Below are positions 1 through 9,700 of a stretch of 64,000 bases of DNA, one piece after another. Numbering within the stretch: the first letter of the stretch is position 1; every line of letters begins with the position of its first letter. The notes below the pieces were generated by a model that saw only the letters and a program-made list of their open reading frames with translations, was not told the origin of the DNA and searched no databases. Origin of the DNA: Lachnospiraceae bacterium G11 (GTDB lineage: Bacteria; Bacillota; Clostridia; Lachnospirales; Lachnospiraceae); assembly GCA_900103495.1 (NCBI GenBank), contig FMWZ01000005.1, forward strand, positions 186,001-250,000. The letters are read 5' to 3'. A program made the position numbers and the translations under genes.

Positions 1-144
1 TACAGCATGGAGCTCTTCATCAATAATGGACAGCAGGTAATGTCTATGGTAATCCTTACAGATGTCAGAGCTGAAGGTATCAGTTTTAAGGCAGTTGGAG
101 AACTTCTTATGGATGTTACTATGTATGAGCTTGAGAGGAAATAA
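1..144 (+). CDS. GH32 family sucrose(-6-phosphate) hydrolase, C-terminal end (partial)
   Basis: The window opens inside this gene; 47 codons and a TAA stop remain. The visible stretch contains MELFINNGQQVMS followed by an alternating beta-strand pattern. This resembles the C-terminal beta-sandwich of GH32 invertases and sucrose-6-phosphate hydrolases, where an E-(I/L)-F-(I/V)-N-(D/N)-G motif is usual. The catalytic five-bladed propeller lies outside the window. The stop is 3 bp before the fructokinase start, and that neighbour supports a role in releasing fructose or fructose units from sucrose or fructan. The assignment rests on a short tail plus context, so a related beta-fructosidase is equally possible. 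Confidence 0.7.
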   Translation, partial: YSMELFINNGQQVMSMVILTDVRAEGISFKAVGELLMDVTMYELERK

Positions 145-147
145 CTT

Positions 148-1116
148 ATGAAAAAAGATGTAGTTGCGCTGGGGGAGTTGCTTATTGATTTTACAGGAAG
201 CGGAGACAGCAACCAGGGAAATCCTTTATTTGAGGCTAATCCAGGCGGAGCACCCTGTAATGTGCTGTCAATGCTTCAGAATTTAGGCAACAGCACAGCT
301 TTTATCGGCAAGGTTGGAAACGACTTTTTTGGGAGAATGTTAAAAGAGAGAATTGAAAAGCAGGGTATAGACTCTACCGGACTTGTCTTTGACGAGGAGG
401 TAAATACTACCCTTGCATTTGTAAACAAGCTTCCAAATGGAGACAGAGATTTTTCTTTTTACAGAAAGCCCGGAGCAGACATGATGCTGACAGCAGAGGA
501 TGTTGAGAAGAATGCTGATCTTATCAGGAATGCAGATGTATTTCATCTTGGAACACTGTCAATGACAGACGAACCTGTAAAAGAGGCAACTGTCAGAGCT
601 GTTACAATAGCTAAAGAGAGCGGAGCAGTCATATCTTTTGATCCAAATTACAGAGAACCTTTATGGAAGAACGTAGACGATGCAATAGATGCTATGAAAT
701 ATGGCTTTGAAAACTGTGATATCCTGAAAATATCAGATAATGAGATTGAGCTTTTTACAGGCCTTAAGGATATAGAGGTAGGAGCAAGGAAAATAAAGAG
801 AGACTTTGGTATTCCAATCGTGTTTGCCACACTTGGACCTGAAGGAAGTATAGCTCTTTACAAAGATATGGTGATCAAAAAAGACGGGTACAGAAATCCT
901 GCTACTATAGAGACTACAGGAGCAGGCGATACCTTCTGTGCCTGTGCCATAGATTACATCCACAGAAACGGACTTGATAATCTGACAAAAGACGGATTAT
1001 TTGAATGCCTGTCGTTTGCAAACGCTGCGGCATCTATTATAACCACCAGAAAAGGTGCACTTTCTGTAATGCCAACCCAAGAAGAAATAACAGCTTTTCT
1101 AACAAACAAGTGTTAA
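148..1116 (+). CDS. Fructokinase (PfkB family carbohydrate kinase)
   Basis: A 322-aa cytosolic kinase of the PfkB/ribokinase family, predicted to phosphorylate fructose with ATP. The N-terminal family signature appears as NPGGAPCNV with a following GNDFFG element. The C-terminal signature ETTGAGDTFCA carries the GAGD anion hole and catalytic Asp. Length is normal for bacterial fructokinases. The start ATG lies 3 bp after the upstream GH32 stop, so the two are co-transcribed and probably translationally coupled. A HAD phosphatase starts 10 bp downstream. Other PfkB substrates (2-keto-3-deoxygluconate, ribose) cannot be excluded from sequence alone, but the GH32 neighbour makes fructose the natural reading. 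Confidence 0.88.
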   Translation: MKKDVVALGELLIDFTGSGDSNQGNPLFEANPGGAPCNVLSMLQNLGNSTAFIGKVGNDFFGRMLKERIEKQGIDSTGLVFDEEVNTTLAFVNKLPNGDRDFSFYRKPGADMMLTAEDVEKNADLIRNADVFHLGTLSMTDEPVKEATVRAVTIAKESGAVISFDPNYREPLWKNVDDAIDAMKYGFENCDILKISDNEIELFTGLKDIEVGARKIKRDFGIPIVFATLGPEGSIALYKDMVIKKDGYRNPATIETTGAGDTFCACAIDYIHRNGLDNLTKDGLFECLSFANAAASIITTRKGALSVMPTQEEITAFLTNKC

Positions 1117-1125
1117 GAGACATCA

Positions 1126-1932
1126 ATGGATTTCAAAATAGTTTTTTCAGATATAGACGGAACAATTCTAAACAGTGAACATAGAATGCTTAAGGGCACA
1201 CTTGATGCAATACTTGCCCTAAAGAAAGCCAATATCCCTTTTGTCATTGCGACAGCAAGAGGACCATCCGGAGTACGGCCGATTTTTAAAAGATACGGGT
1301 TTACCTGCCCGATGATCTGTTATAGTGGGGCGCTTATCATTGATGAAAACGATAAGATAATGTACTCGGAGGGATTTGATGCCGATGACGCGAGGGATAT
1401 TATTTCTTATGTAGAGGCGGAGAAGATTGACTGTACATGGAATATCTATTCAGAAGAATTGTGGATTGTAAATGACAGGAATGACCGACTGGTCCGCGCA
1501 GAAGAGGAAATCGTTGAGGTCTGTGCAACAGAGGGCGGCATAGAGCTCCTTCCAAAAGATGCAATCATAGGAAAGCTCCTTTGCATATGTGAGCCTGAAG
1601 CAATATGTGGTATAGAAAATGAATTGAAAAAGAGATTTCCAAAGCTGTCGATAGTTAAATCCTCAGATGTTCTTCTTGAAATCATGGGAAAGGGAATTAC
1701 AAAGGCCGACGGAGTCAGGCGAGTATGCTCGTATATGAGCATCCCGCCGGAGAAAGCGGTTGCTTTTGGTGATCATTTTAATGATGCAGAAATGCTACGA
1801 TCTGTAGGATTTCCTTTTCTGATGGGAAATGCTCCGGAGGAATTGAAGAAGGAATTCTCGTGTGTGATCGGAAGTAATGATGACGAGAGCATTTCAGAAG
1901 CCTTTAGGAGTATTGGCCTATTATTGGAGTGA
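1126..1932 (+). CDS. HAD superfamily Cof-type phosphatase
   Basis: A 268-aa protein of the Cof subfamily (HAD class IIB). Motif I is FSDIDGTILN, with nucleophile Asp9 and acid/base Asp11. Motif III/IV residues are visible as KGITKADG and FGDHFNDAEML near the C terminus, with a type IIB cap between them. Such enzymes dephosphorylate sugar phosphates or other small phosphorylated metabolites; the substrate cannot be read from sequence. It follows the fructokinase by 10 bp and probably belongs to the same transcript, perhaps as a detoxifier of excess hexose phosphate (inference). The ribosome binding site is weak (AAGAGA), which fits translational coupling. The transcript likely ends at the hairpin at 2021-2065. 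Confidence 0.85.
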   Translation: MDFKIVFSDIDGTILNSEHRMLKGTLDAILALKKANIPFVIATARGPSGVRPIFKRYGFTCPMICYSGALIIDENDKIMYSEGFDADDARDIISYVEAEKIDCTWNIYSEELWIVNDRNDRLVRAEEEIVEVCATEGGIELLPKDAIIGKLLCICEPEAICGIENELKKRFPKLSIVKSSDVLLEIMGKGITKADGVRRVCSYMSIPPEKAVAFGDHFNDAEMLRSVGFPFLMGNAPEELKKEFSCVIGSNDDESISEAFRSIGLLLE

Positions 1933-2020
1933 GGGAGATGACAGTGTGGATAGAGCTCAGCTATGGAATAACCTGCCATTTCCCCGCAAAATTAAAGAAA
2001 AATTAAACTGTTATAAGCAA

Positions 2021-2065
2021 AATCCTCTAGGATTAATGTTAGAATTACTCCTAGAGGATTTTTTT
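2021..2065 (+). terminator. Rho-independent terminator whose 3' arm holds the next gene's ribosome binding site
   Basis: Arms AATCCTCTAGGA (2021-2032) and TCCTAGAGGATT (2049-2060) pair perfectly over 12 bp, with a 16-nt loop and a T tract at 2061-2065. The right arm contains AGAGGA (2053-2058), the only purine-rich candidate Shine-Dalgarno for the response regulator start at 2068. The hairpin can therefore both end the upstream transcript and mask the start of the downstream gene. Confidence 0.85.
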
Positions 2066-2067
2066 AT

Positions 2068-2742
2068 ATGGATTACAGAATTTTGATAGTGGAAGATGAC
2101 ATGGGAATAGCCGAGGGAATAGCGGAGCAGATGAAGCAGTGGAATATGGAGGCGAAAACTGTTTCCGACTTTCACAACGTGATGGGAGAATTTGCAGATT
2201 TTCAGCCCAATCTTGTACTTATGGACCTTTCCCTGCCGTTCATGAGCGGATACCATTGGTGCAGCGAGATAAGGAAGGTCTCATCGGTTCCCATAATCGT
2301 TGTTTCCTCCGCTTCGGACAATATGAATATAGTAATGGCGGTAAATATGGGGGCAGACGATTTTATCGCAAAGCCCTTTGATCAGAATGTTCTTACGGCA
2401 AAAGTGCAGGCTCTCCTTAGAAGAACTTATGACTTTGGTTTGCCAACGCCCATAATTGAGCATGGCGGAGCGCTGCTAAACACCGAGGACAATACCCTTA
2501 CCTACGAAGACAACAGAATAGAGCTTACGAAGAACGAGTACCGTCTGCTTTATACGCTGATGCAGAATAAAGGAAAGATTGTGAGCCGCGAGAAGCTTAT
2601 GGAAGCCCTTTGGGAGAGCGGAGCTTTCGTGGATGAAAACACGCTTACGGTGAACGTGGGAAGACTCAGAAAGAAGCTTGAAAACGTAGGACTTGACGAT
2701 TTTATCACAACCAAATCCGGTGTGGGTTATACAGTGGGGTAG
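2068..2742 (+). CDS. OmpR/PhoB-family response regulator of a Bce-type module
   Basis: A 224-aa DNA-binding response regulator. The N-terminal receiver has the acidic pair in ILIVEDD, phospho-acceptor Asp53 in LVLMDLSLP, and the conserved Lys in FIAKPF. The C-terminal winged helix (about residues 130-224) contains LTKNEYRLL and the recognition region ENTLTVNVGRLRKKL. The partner kinase begins 3 bp after the stop, and an ABC transporter of BceAB type follows. That arrangement is typical of systems that sense and export antimicrobial peptides such as bacitracin or lantibiotics. The regulator probably activates the downstream ABC genes through the tandem site at 3743-3779. The start lies directly behind a terminator hairpin that embeds its ribosome binding site. 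Confidence 0.9.
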   Translation: MDYRILIVEDDMGIAEGIAEQMKQWNMEAKTVSDFHNVMGEFADFQPNLVLMDLSLPFMSGYHWCSEIRKVSSVPIIVVSSASDNMNIVMAVNMGADDFIAKPFDQNVLTAKVQALLRRTYDFGLPTPIIEHGGALLNTEDNTLTYEDNRIELTKNEYRLLYTLMQNKGKIVSREKLMEALWESGAFVDENTLTVNVGRLRKKLENVGLDDFITTKSGVGYTVG

Positions 2743-2745
2743 GCC

Positions 2746-3735
2746 ATGAAACTGTTTATTTCATATTTGAAAAGCATAAGCGGAGGAGTCGCAATTTTTC
2801 TTGGCTTTTTTGCAATGCTTGTGGTGTCCTTTAATTTGTTCGACCTCCCTGTGGAAGCCGTGACTTATCCTATCGTTCTTTGTGTTTTAATGGGGATTAC
2901 ATATTTATCCTTCAGATACTACGGTTTCTATAGAAGACATAAGGAAATAACAGAGCTTGGCAACACTGCGGCGGAACTTTTGGAGTATGCCTCAAAGCCT
3001 CATACCCAGCTTGAGGAGGATTATCTCGAGATTATAACGAATCTTGCGAAAGAGAAACGTATGGTTATGGATGAGGCAAAGGAAGATTCCGTTGAACTGA
3101 TGGATTATTACACCCTCTGGGCTCATCAGATTAAGACCCCCATTGCTTCAATGAGACTAAGGCTTCAGAGAGAGGACAGTGAATTGTCAAGGAATCTTCT
3201 TTCGGAACTTGGGCGGATTGAACGTTATGTGGAAATGGTACTTACCTACTTAAGGCTGGAAGGCTCCGGAAGTGACTATATTTTCAGGGAATACGACCTG
3301 GACGTAATAATAGGAGAAGCGGTGAAGAAACTGGCCGGCGACTTTATACTTCGAAAGCTCAAGCTTAACTATGAGCCCGTAGGAAAGAAGGTGCTGACCG
3401 ATGAAAAGTGGCTGTCATTTGTGATTGAGCAGGTTCTTTCAAATGCACTCAAATATACAAAGCAGGGAGAAATTTCCATATATGTGGAGGAACCTTTGAC
3501 TCTTTGTATTGAGGATACGGGAATGGGTATTTCTCCTGAAGACCTGCCCCGTATTTTTGAGAGAAGCTATACGGGAGTCAGGGGAAGAGCAGATAAAAAA
3601 GCCAGTGGCATAGGTCTCTACCTTTGCAGCAGAATCTGCAGGAATCTCCATCATGAAATAAGCGCTGAATCAAAGCCGGGGGTCGGAACAAAGATAAAGA
3701 TTAACCTTGAAACAAAGAAGAGTCTTATAGAGTAA
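2746..3735 (+). CDS. Intramembrane-sensing sensor histidine kinase (BceS-like)
   Basis: A 329-aa kinase with two closely spaced N-terminal membrane helices (about residues 12-31 and 39-57) and almost no extracellular loop. This is the hallmark of BceS-type kinases, which take their signal from the partner ABC transporter rather than binding a ligand. The dimerisation/phosphoacceptor segment is WAHQIKTPIASMR with His127. The ATPase domain shows NALKYT (N box), DTGMGIS (G1), IFERSY (F box) and SGIGLYL (G2). It sits 3 bp behind its response regulator. A 113-bp gap with a likely operator separates it from the transporter genes. All catalytic boxes look intact. Confidence 0.9.
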   Translation: MKLFISYLKSISGGVAIFLGFFAMLVVSFNLFDLPVEAVTYPIVLCVLMGITYLSFRYYGFYRRHKEITELGNTAAELLEYASKPHTQLEEDYLEIITNLAKEKRMVMDEAKEDSVELMDYYTLWAHQIKTPIASMRLRLQREDSELSRNLLSELGRIERYVEMVLTYLRLEGSGSDYIFREYDLDVIIGEAVKKLAGDFILRKLKLNYEPVGKKVLTDEKWLSFVIEQVLSNALKYTKQGEISIYVEEPLTLCIEDTGMGISPEDLPRIFERSYTGVRGRADKKASGIGLYLCSRICRNLHHEISAESKPGVGTKIKINLETKKSLIE

Positions 3736-3742
3736 ATCCGAT

Positions 3743-3779
3743 TGTGACGAAAATGTAAGTTTTTTGAGCGGATTGTAAG
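3743..3779 (+). promoter_or_regulatory. Tandem OmpR-type operator ahead of the Bce transporter genes
   Basis: TGTGAC (3743-3748), TGTAAG (3754-3759) and TGTAAG (3774-3779) are direct repeats spaced 11 and 20 bp, about one and two helical turns. Response regulators of the OmpR family bind such head-to-tail half sites. The site lies between the regulator/kinase pair and the ATPase gene, so it is the natural target of the regulator at 2068. Binding itself is inferred. Confidence 0.55.
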
Positions 3780-3780
3780 T

Positions 3781-3800
3781 CGATTCAATGGAATGAATCG
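3781..3800. repeat. Short inverted repeat in the Bce spacer
   Basis: CGATTCA (3781-3787) and TGAATCG (3794-3800) form a 7-bp inverted repeat with a 6-nt centre just after the tandem operator. No T tract follows, so it is not a clear terminator. It may be a weak RNA hairpin in the leader of the transporter transcript or an additional protein site. Confidence 0.35.
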
Positions 3801-3848
3801 GCTTATTTATTTAAAATCAAACTGAAAAGAAAATGGAGGTTTGAATAA

Positions 3849-4610
3849 ATGAGTTTACTTGAAGTTAAAAATCTAAAGAAAATATACAAGACACGTTTTG
3901 GCGGGCAGGAGGTAGAAGCCCTTAAAGATGTGAGCTTTGAAGTTGAAGAAGGGGAGTTTGTGGCAATCATGGGTGAATCCGGTTCCGGAAAAACCACCCT
4001 TCTAAATATTCTCGCTGCACTTGATAAGGCCACAGCGGGAAAAGTGATTTTGAAGGATATGGATCTTTCGGGTATTTCCGAGAAAAAGATTGCCACCTTC
4101 AGACGTGACAACTTAGGATTCGTTTTCCAGGAGTTTAACCTTTTGGATACCTTTTCCATTGAGGATAACATTTTCCTTCCCCTTGTTCTTGCAGGAAAAA
4201 GCTATAAGAGCATGAGAAGCAAGCTTACACCAATTGCCGCAAGACTTGGCATTTCGGAACTCCTTAAGAAGTATCCCTATGAGGTATCCGGCGGTCAGAA
4301 GCAGAGAGCTGCAGTTGCAAGAGCCCTTATTACTGACCCCAAGATTATTCTTGCGGATGAGCCTACGGGAGCCCTTGATTCCAGAGCTTCAGACGAGCTT
4401 TTAAGACTTTTTGTGGATGTTAATTCCATGGGACAGACCATTCTTATGGTTACCCATTCCGCCAAGGCTGCCAGCTGCGCAAGCCGTGTGCTTTTCATCA
4501 AGGACGGCGAGGTCTTCCATCAGATTTACAGAGGCGAAGGCACCAATGACAACTTCTATCAGAAGATTACAGAAACCCTTACCCTTTTGACCCAGGGAGG
4601 TAACAGATAA
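3849..4610 (+). CDS. ABC transporter ATP-binding protein (BceA-like)
   Basis: A 253-aa ATPase of the MacB/Bce group that energises an FtsX-like permease. Walker A is GESGSGKTT, the Q loop lies in VFQEFNLLD, the signature is VSGGQKQR, Walker B with the D loop is ADEPTGALDS, and the H loop is MVTHS; all are intact. A strong ribosome binding site (GGAGG) precedes the start. The stop codon overlaps the permease start (TAATG at 4608-4612), so the two subunits are translated together. With the adjacent kinase lacking a sensor domain, the complex likely acts both as a peptide-antibiotic resistance pump and as the signal receptor. Which antimicrobial it recognises cannot be told from sequence. Confidence 0.92.
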   Translation: MSLLEVKNLKKIYKTRFGGQEVEALKDVSFEVEEGEFVAIMGESGSGKTTLLNILAALDKATAGKVILKDMDLSGISEKKIATFRRDNLGFVFQEFNLLDTFSIEDNIFLPLVLAGKSYKSMRSKLTPIAARLGISELLKKYPYEVSGGQKQRAAVARALITDPKIILADEPTGALDSRASDELLRLFVDVNSMGQTILMVTHSAKAASCASRVLFIKDGEVFHQIYRGEGTNDNFYQKITETLTLLTQGGNR

Positions 4611-6661
4611 TGAAAACATTCTTTTATCCCAAACTTGCCTGGGATGGTATAAGGAAAAACAAAAGAATGGTATTTCCTTATATACTGACCTGCATTTGTA
4701 TGATTTCGATGTTTTATATACTTAGTTTCCTCGCCTCTCCAAATACTACTTCGCTTTTGCCGAGAGGTGCGGACACAACCTGCCTTGTAATGACCTTAGG
4801 ATGCGTGGTAATAGCTGTATTCTCGGTAATCTTTCTCTATTACACCAACTGGTTTCTGTTAAGGAGAAGAGCGGGAGAGTTTGGACTTTACAATGTACTT
4901 GGAATGAACAAGGGTAATCTTGTTAGAATCATTACACTGGAAACCATTATTACATCGGCGATTTCTATATTTTTTGGAATTCTGGTGGGCATAGTTCTGT
5001 CGAAGCTTGCCGAGACCGGCCTTATAAAGACCATCGGAGCCGATACCAACTACAGCTTTAGAGTGGAGCCTTTTTGTGTGGCGCTCACAGTGCTCTTTTA
5101 TGTGGCTATTTTCGCACTTATCTGGCTTTCATCCGTAATAAAAATCTGCCGCAACAGTGCAGTTTCACTTCTTAAGAGTGATAAAGCAGGTGAAAAGGTG
5201 CCCAAAGCCAACTGGCTTCTTGGAATTCTTGGAGCTGTGATTCTTGGTATTGCATATTATATTGCCGTATACATTGGGGACCCTGTTTCTGCAATAGTCT
5301 GGTTCTTCCTGGCAGTGATTTTGGTTATTATTGCGACATATCTTCTGATGATTGCTGGAAGTGTGCTTTTATGCCGCATACTTCAGAAGAACAAGAAATA
5401 TTATTATAATCCCAGACATTTTGTTTCTGTTTCCTCAATGGTTTACCGCATGAAGAGAAACGGTGCGGGACTTGCTTCCATAGCCATCATTGCCACAATG
5501 ATTCTTGTTATGATTTCATCGGCATTCAGCCTGTGGTTTGGAACAAAGGATATGATTGAAGCCAGATATCCCGCAGATATTAACTTTACTTTTAGATTTG
5601 AGGAGAGTCAGGGGCTTGATGAGGAAAGACTTAATAACCTTAGAAAGGCCTTTGAAGATTTCAGAGAACAAAACGGTGCGGAAACCAAAACGGTTGCAGA
5701 TATGTGTTATTGGGAGGCCAGCTGCCTTGTGCAGGATAATAAGCTTTGCTTTTTCAGTGACTTCCCGGAAATTACTGATTTTGAAAAACTGAGAGATCTC
5801 AAAATAGTTCCTGTTTCTTCTTACAATATGTATACGGGAAAGAATGTTGCATTAGATGATGGAGAGGCAATGGTTTTTTCATCATTGGATATGGACTATG
5901 AAACAGTGGAACTGACAGTGGGAAGTTTAACTGAAAGCTACAAACTTGTGGATGCAGGAGAAGATGAATTCTTTATAAGCGGTTATGTGAGCAACGTACT
6001 TCCACAAATGATCGTTGTGGTTCCTGATTTTATCCGGGTTTCAGATAGCATAACCCAGGTCTTAAATGAAGAAGAGGGGGCCTATTATAACTACGAGTGG
6101 CATTATGATTTTGACCTTTTAAACTCTTCCATGAGTAAGCTTGACTACGCCATGGAAGTAAAAGCAGCCGTCAGTGAGGCTATGGTAAATGACCCTGAGA
6201 TTGCGGACAAATCTTACTTGTATTTTGATGAGAGAGAGTACGATGGTGCCGAAATCATGGCCTTTAACGGAAGCATGTTCTTCATCGGAGTTATATTAAG
6301 TGTGGTGTTTGGGTTCGCAGCAGTGCTTATCATTTACTATAAGCAGATTTCTGAAGGTTATGAGGACAGCAAGCGTTTCGAAGTCATGAGAAAGGTGGGA
6401 ATGACCGCTAAAGAGATCAGGAAAAACATTAACTCACAGCTTCTTGTGGTATTCTTTATACCGCTTCTCTTTGCGGGGGTTCATCTGGCGTTTGCCTTCC
6501 CCATGATAGGAAAGATTTTGAACCTTTTCGGGCTTTTCGATAAGGGATTGTTTATAACGACAACAGTAATAAGCTATCTTTTGTTTGCTGTGTTCTACGC
6601 AGTGGTTTACAAGGTGACTTCCAATGTTTATTACAACATAGTCAGCAACACAAAAGAATAA
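4610..6661 (+). CDS. FtsX-family ABC permease (BceB-like)
   Basis: A 683-aa permease with the BceB layout: about ten hydrophobic helices. These are one near residues 22-42, a group of three to four between about 55 and 190, further helices to about 310, and the last three around 560-680. A large hydrophilic extracellular domain of roughly 200 residues (about 320-540) lies between the later helices. That domain is the usual ligand-sensing region of the family. FtsX-type cores flank it on both sides. It shares one nucleotide with the ATPase stop. It completes a four-gene regulator-kinase-ATPase-permease module, and no other resistance gene lies between its parts. The gene ends 118 bp before the next one, which has its own promoter. 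Confidence 0.9.
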   Translation: MKTFFYPKLAWDGIRKNKRMVFPYILTCICMISMFYILSFLASPNTTSLLPRGADTTCLVMTLGCVVIAVFSVIFLYYTNWFLLRRRAGEFGLYNVLGMNKGNLVRIITLETIITSAISIFFGILVGIVLSKLAETGLIKTIGADTNYSFRVEPFCVALTVLFYVAIFALIWLSSVIKICRNSAVSLLKSDKAGEKVPKANWLLGILGAVILGIAYYIAVYIGDPVSAIVWFFLAVILVIIATYLLMIAGSVLLCRILQKNKKYYYNPRHFVSVSSMVYRMKRNGAGLASIAIIATMILVMISSAFSLWFGTKDMIEARYPADINFTFRFEESQGLDEERLNNLRKAFEDFREQNGAETKTVADMCYWEASCLVQDNKLCFFSDFPEITDFEKLRDLKIVPVSSYNMYTGKNVALDDGEAMVFSSLDMDYETVELTVGSLTESYKLVDAGEDEFFISGYVSNVLPQMIVVVPDFIRVSDSITQVLNEEEGAYYNYEWHYDFDLLNSSMSKLDYAMEVKAAVSEAMVNDPEIADKSYLYFDEREYDGAEIMAFNGSMFFIGVILSVVFGFAAVLIIYYKQISEGYEDSKRFEVMRKVGMTAKEIRKNINSQLLVVFFIPLLFAGVHLAFAFPMIGKILNLFGLFDKGLFITTTVISYLLFAVFYAVVYKVTSNVYYNIVSNTKE

Positions 6662-6675
6662 GGCATAAGAGCATA

Positions 6676-6704
6676 TTGAATACGGGAATTCCAGGGGATA
6701 TAAT
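6676..6704 (+). promoter_or_regulatory. Sigma-A type promoter for the HD-GYP receptor operon
   Basis: TTGAAT (6676-6681) and TATAAT (6699-6704) are separated by exactly 17 bp. The element sits about 76 bp upstream of the start at 6780, in the gap after the Bce permease. The receptor and the BMP-like gene therefore probably form their own transcription unit. Confidence 0.65.
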
Positions 6705-6779
6705 ATCAACGTAGGGGCGTTATAAGGGTACATTGATACAGTAAAAAGAAGGACATAACATATACGGGAGGTATATGCG

Positions 6780-9700
6780 ATGAAAACCTGGAAAACCCGG
6801 AAGATTATTCTTTTTATTGCAATGTGCATTTTCATGAATGTAGGCGGAAAACTTCTGTCGGTTCGGCTCGAGCTCCCTATTTGGGCCGATTCCTTCGGAA
6901 CGGCATTGTGCGCCTATGTGGCAGGTCCGGTGTGCGGAGCAATAGTAGGTCTTGCCGGGAACCTTGCCTATAGTATGGTCAACAGCCTTTCAGCTGCTTA
7001 TTCCATTACCAGTATTGCTCTTGGCATCATAGTAGGTATGGCAGCGAAAAGAAAGTGGTTCGACCAGTTCTACGGTTTCATGAAAGCCGCTTCTTTGGCT
7101 GTTCTTACGGCACTGGTTGTGTCGGTGCCCATAAACTTTATCTTTTCTAAGGGCTACACAGGCAATAAGTGGGGAGACGGACTCATAGAATATCTGCTTG
7201 ATAAGGGATGGCCCGTGGCCATCAGCGCAATTTTGGGGCAGCTTGCTATCGAGTTTGCAGACAAGGTACTCACTATTGCCACAGTTTATGTGGTAATTCT
7301 AATTCGTCAAATTTCCAAGAAACGTGCAAGAAATAAAACTTTCATGCAGGGCAATACAGCGTCATCGGCAATCATCCTGGCGCTGGCCTCCCTGCTTGTC
7401 CTTTCTGCGCCTTTTAAATCCAAGGCAGCAGGTCTTTCAGAATCCAACGATTACAATGATTATGTCCAGAATGTATACAGCAGCAACAACGGCCTTCCCT
7501 GTGGCGAAGCAAACGACATAGCCCAGACCAACGACGGCGTTTTGTGGATCGGAACCTATGCCGGACTCTACAGATACAACGGCAAAGAATTCCGCTGGAT
7601 AGACGATTATGAATCTGTTAAAAACGTCAACTGCTTATATGTGGACGAAGAGGGACGTATGTGGATAGGCACAAATGACAACGGCCTTTCCATAACAATC
7701 CGCGAGGAGATTGTCAATGTTCTTGATTCCACAAGCGGACTTCCCTCAAACTCCGTTCGTAGCATTATCAGAGGAACTGACGGTTTTTACTATGTAGGAA
7801 CCACCTCAAGCATGCAGATTATTGTAATGAATAACGGTCTAAAAGCAGTGAATACCCTGCCGGAGGTTAATTATGCGGACAGTATCACCGCCGACGAAAA
7901 CGGCCACGTGGCGGCAATCGCAAGCGATGGGCGACTTTTCCTCATGAAGGGCGGAAACATCCTAAGCAAACTTCAGCTGCCTGATGGCTCTGAGATATTT
8001 AACTGCTGTGCTTTTGCTCCGGATGGCACCCTTATGGTGGGAACCTCCACCAATGAGATTTATTGCTATGATATTTCGGGTGAGGATTTCAATCAGATTA
8101 AGGTGATGACTTGTCAGGAAGCCAATAATATAAACAGCCTTAATTATCTGAACGACGGAACGCTGTTTATAACCTCCGACAGTGGAATATCTTATTTGGA
8201 TGAGGGCGGTTATCACCGGATTAACACCAATGAATTCAACAATTCAATTGATAACATGCTCTGTGACTACCAGGGTAATCTGTGGTTCACGTCTTCAAGG
8301 CTTGGGCTTCTTCGATTGTCCAAATCTCCTTTCAAGGATGTTTACGGCGCGATAGGTATGGAACGTCAGGTGGTTAATACCATAGTTTCCTGGAAGAACA
8401 GCTATTATATCGGTACCGACAAGGGCCTTGATGTTGTGGACAAGGCCTGCCGAAGGGAGATTGAGAACTCCTTTACCGAGGCGCTGGATGGGAAGCGTAT
8501 CAGGTGCATGTACGTGGACGCTGACGATCATCTTTGGGTCTGCACCTATGGCAACGGACTTATGGAATTCGCCGAAAATGGAGAGGTGTGGAATTACAAC
8601 GCCGATAACGGAAGCTTCGGAAACCGTGCCAGAATTGTGACGGGGCTTTCTGACGGAACAATACTTGCCGCCGGGGACTCCGGAATCAGTTATATCAAAA
8701 ATCACAAGGTGGAGCGTACCATTCGAAACGAGGATGGTCTTGTAAACTCCATGATTCTTACCCTGACTGAGCAAAGTGACGGCACCATTCTTGCAGGTAC
8801 CGACGGCGACGGAATTGCTGTTTTGAAGAACGGTGAGATTGCGGATATGATTACCCGTGAGGACGGTCTTAGCAGCGGGGTTATTTTAAGAACAATCAAG
8901 GACCCCAAATCCGATGGGGTATTTATAGTAACCAGCAACAGCTTATGCTTCCTTGAGCCGGACGGCAGCGTAAGCATTTTGGACAAGTTCCCGTATTTTA
9001 ACAACTATGATATCTGGGTTAAGGATGAGGATACTCTGTTTGTTATGTCCAGTGCCGGCATATACGTGGTTGAGCGTGATGATCTGGTGACAGGCGGCGA
9101 GATTGCCTGGGAACTTTTGGATGCCAAGAGGGGTCTTGGAACATCTCTTACAGCCAATTCCTGGAACTATTACAACGGAAACGGAGAACTGTTCCTTCCC
9201 TGCGACACAGGCGCATATATCATAGATGTTGAAAAATACAACAGCGATGTTCGCTCATACCGTATGCAGCTTGCATCCGTAAAACTTGACGGCGTAGTGC
9301 AGCCACCCCTGAAAACCGGAGAAATAACCGTGGGTCAGGGCGTAAACCGTGTGGAGCTTGCACCGGAGATTCTAAACTACACCATTCAGGAGCCATACGT
9401 AGGCTATTTCCTTGAAGGTTACGATACACAGTGGACCATTGTTCACCAGAATGCGCTTAATAATATCATTTACGTCAATCTGCCTGCGGGCAATTATAAA
9501 TTCCATCTGGCTATCTTTGACAGCGCCGGTGACAAGGTACTTGAGGAGCGTAAATTTGATCTGGTAAAAGAGGGCGAAATCTACGAACAACCCGGATTTA
9601 TCATTTACATGCTGCTTCTTTTATCCCTGTTTTTGATCTGGTTTACCTGGATGATAGTCCAAAGACAGATTAACCGCCAGCAGATAAAGATTAACATGGC

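Noticed and set aside
4610-6661. MacB or lipoprotein-releasing (Lol) permease
   Set aside because: The long form with a late extracellular domain and the neighbouring kinase lacking a sensor domain fit BceB better.
8295-8774. Long open frame (159 codons) on the minus strand inside the HD-GYP receptor gene
   Set aside because: It lies wholly within a clear coding sequence, has no ribosome site and no recognisable motif; it is a mirror of the repetitive propeller codons.
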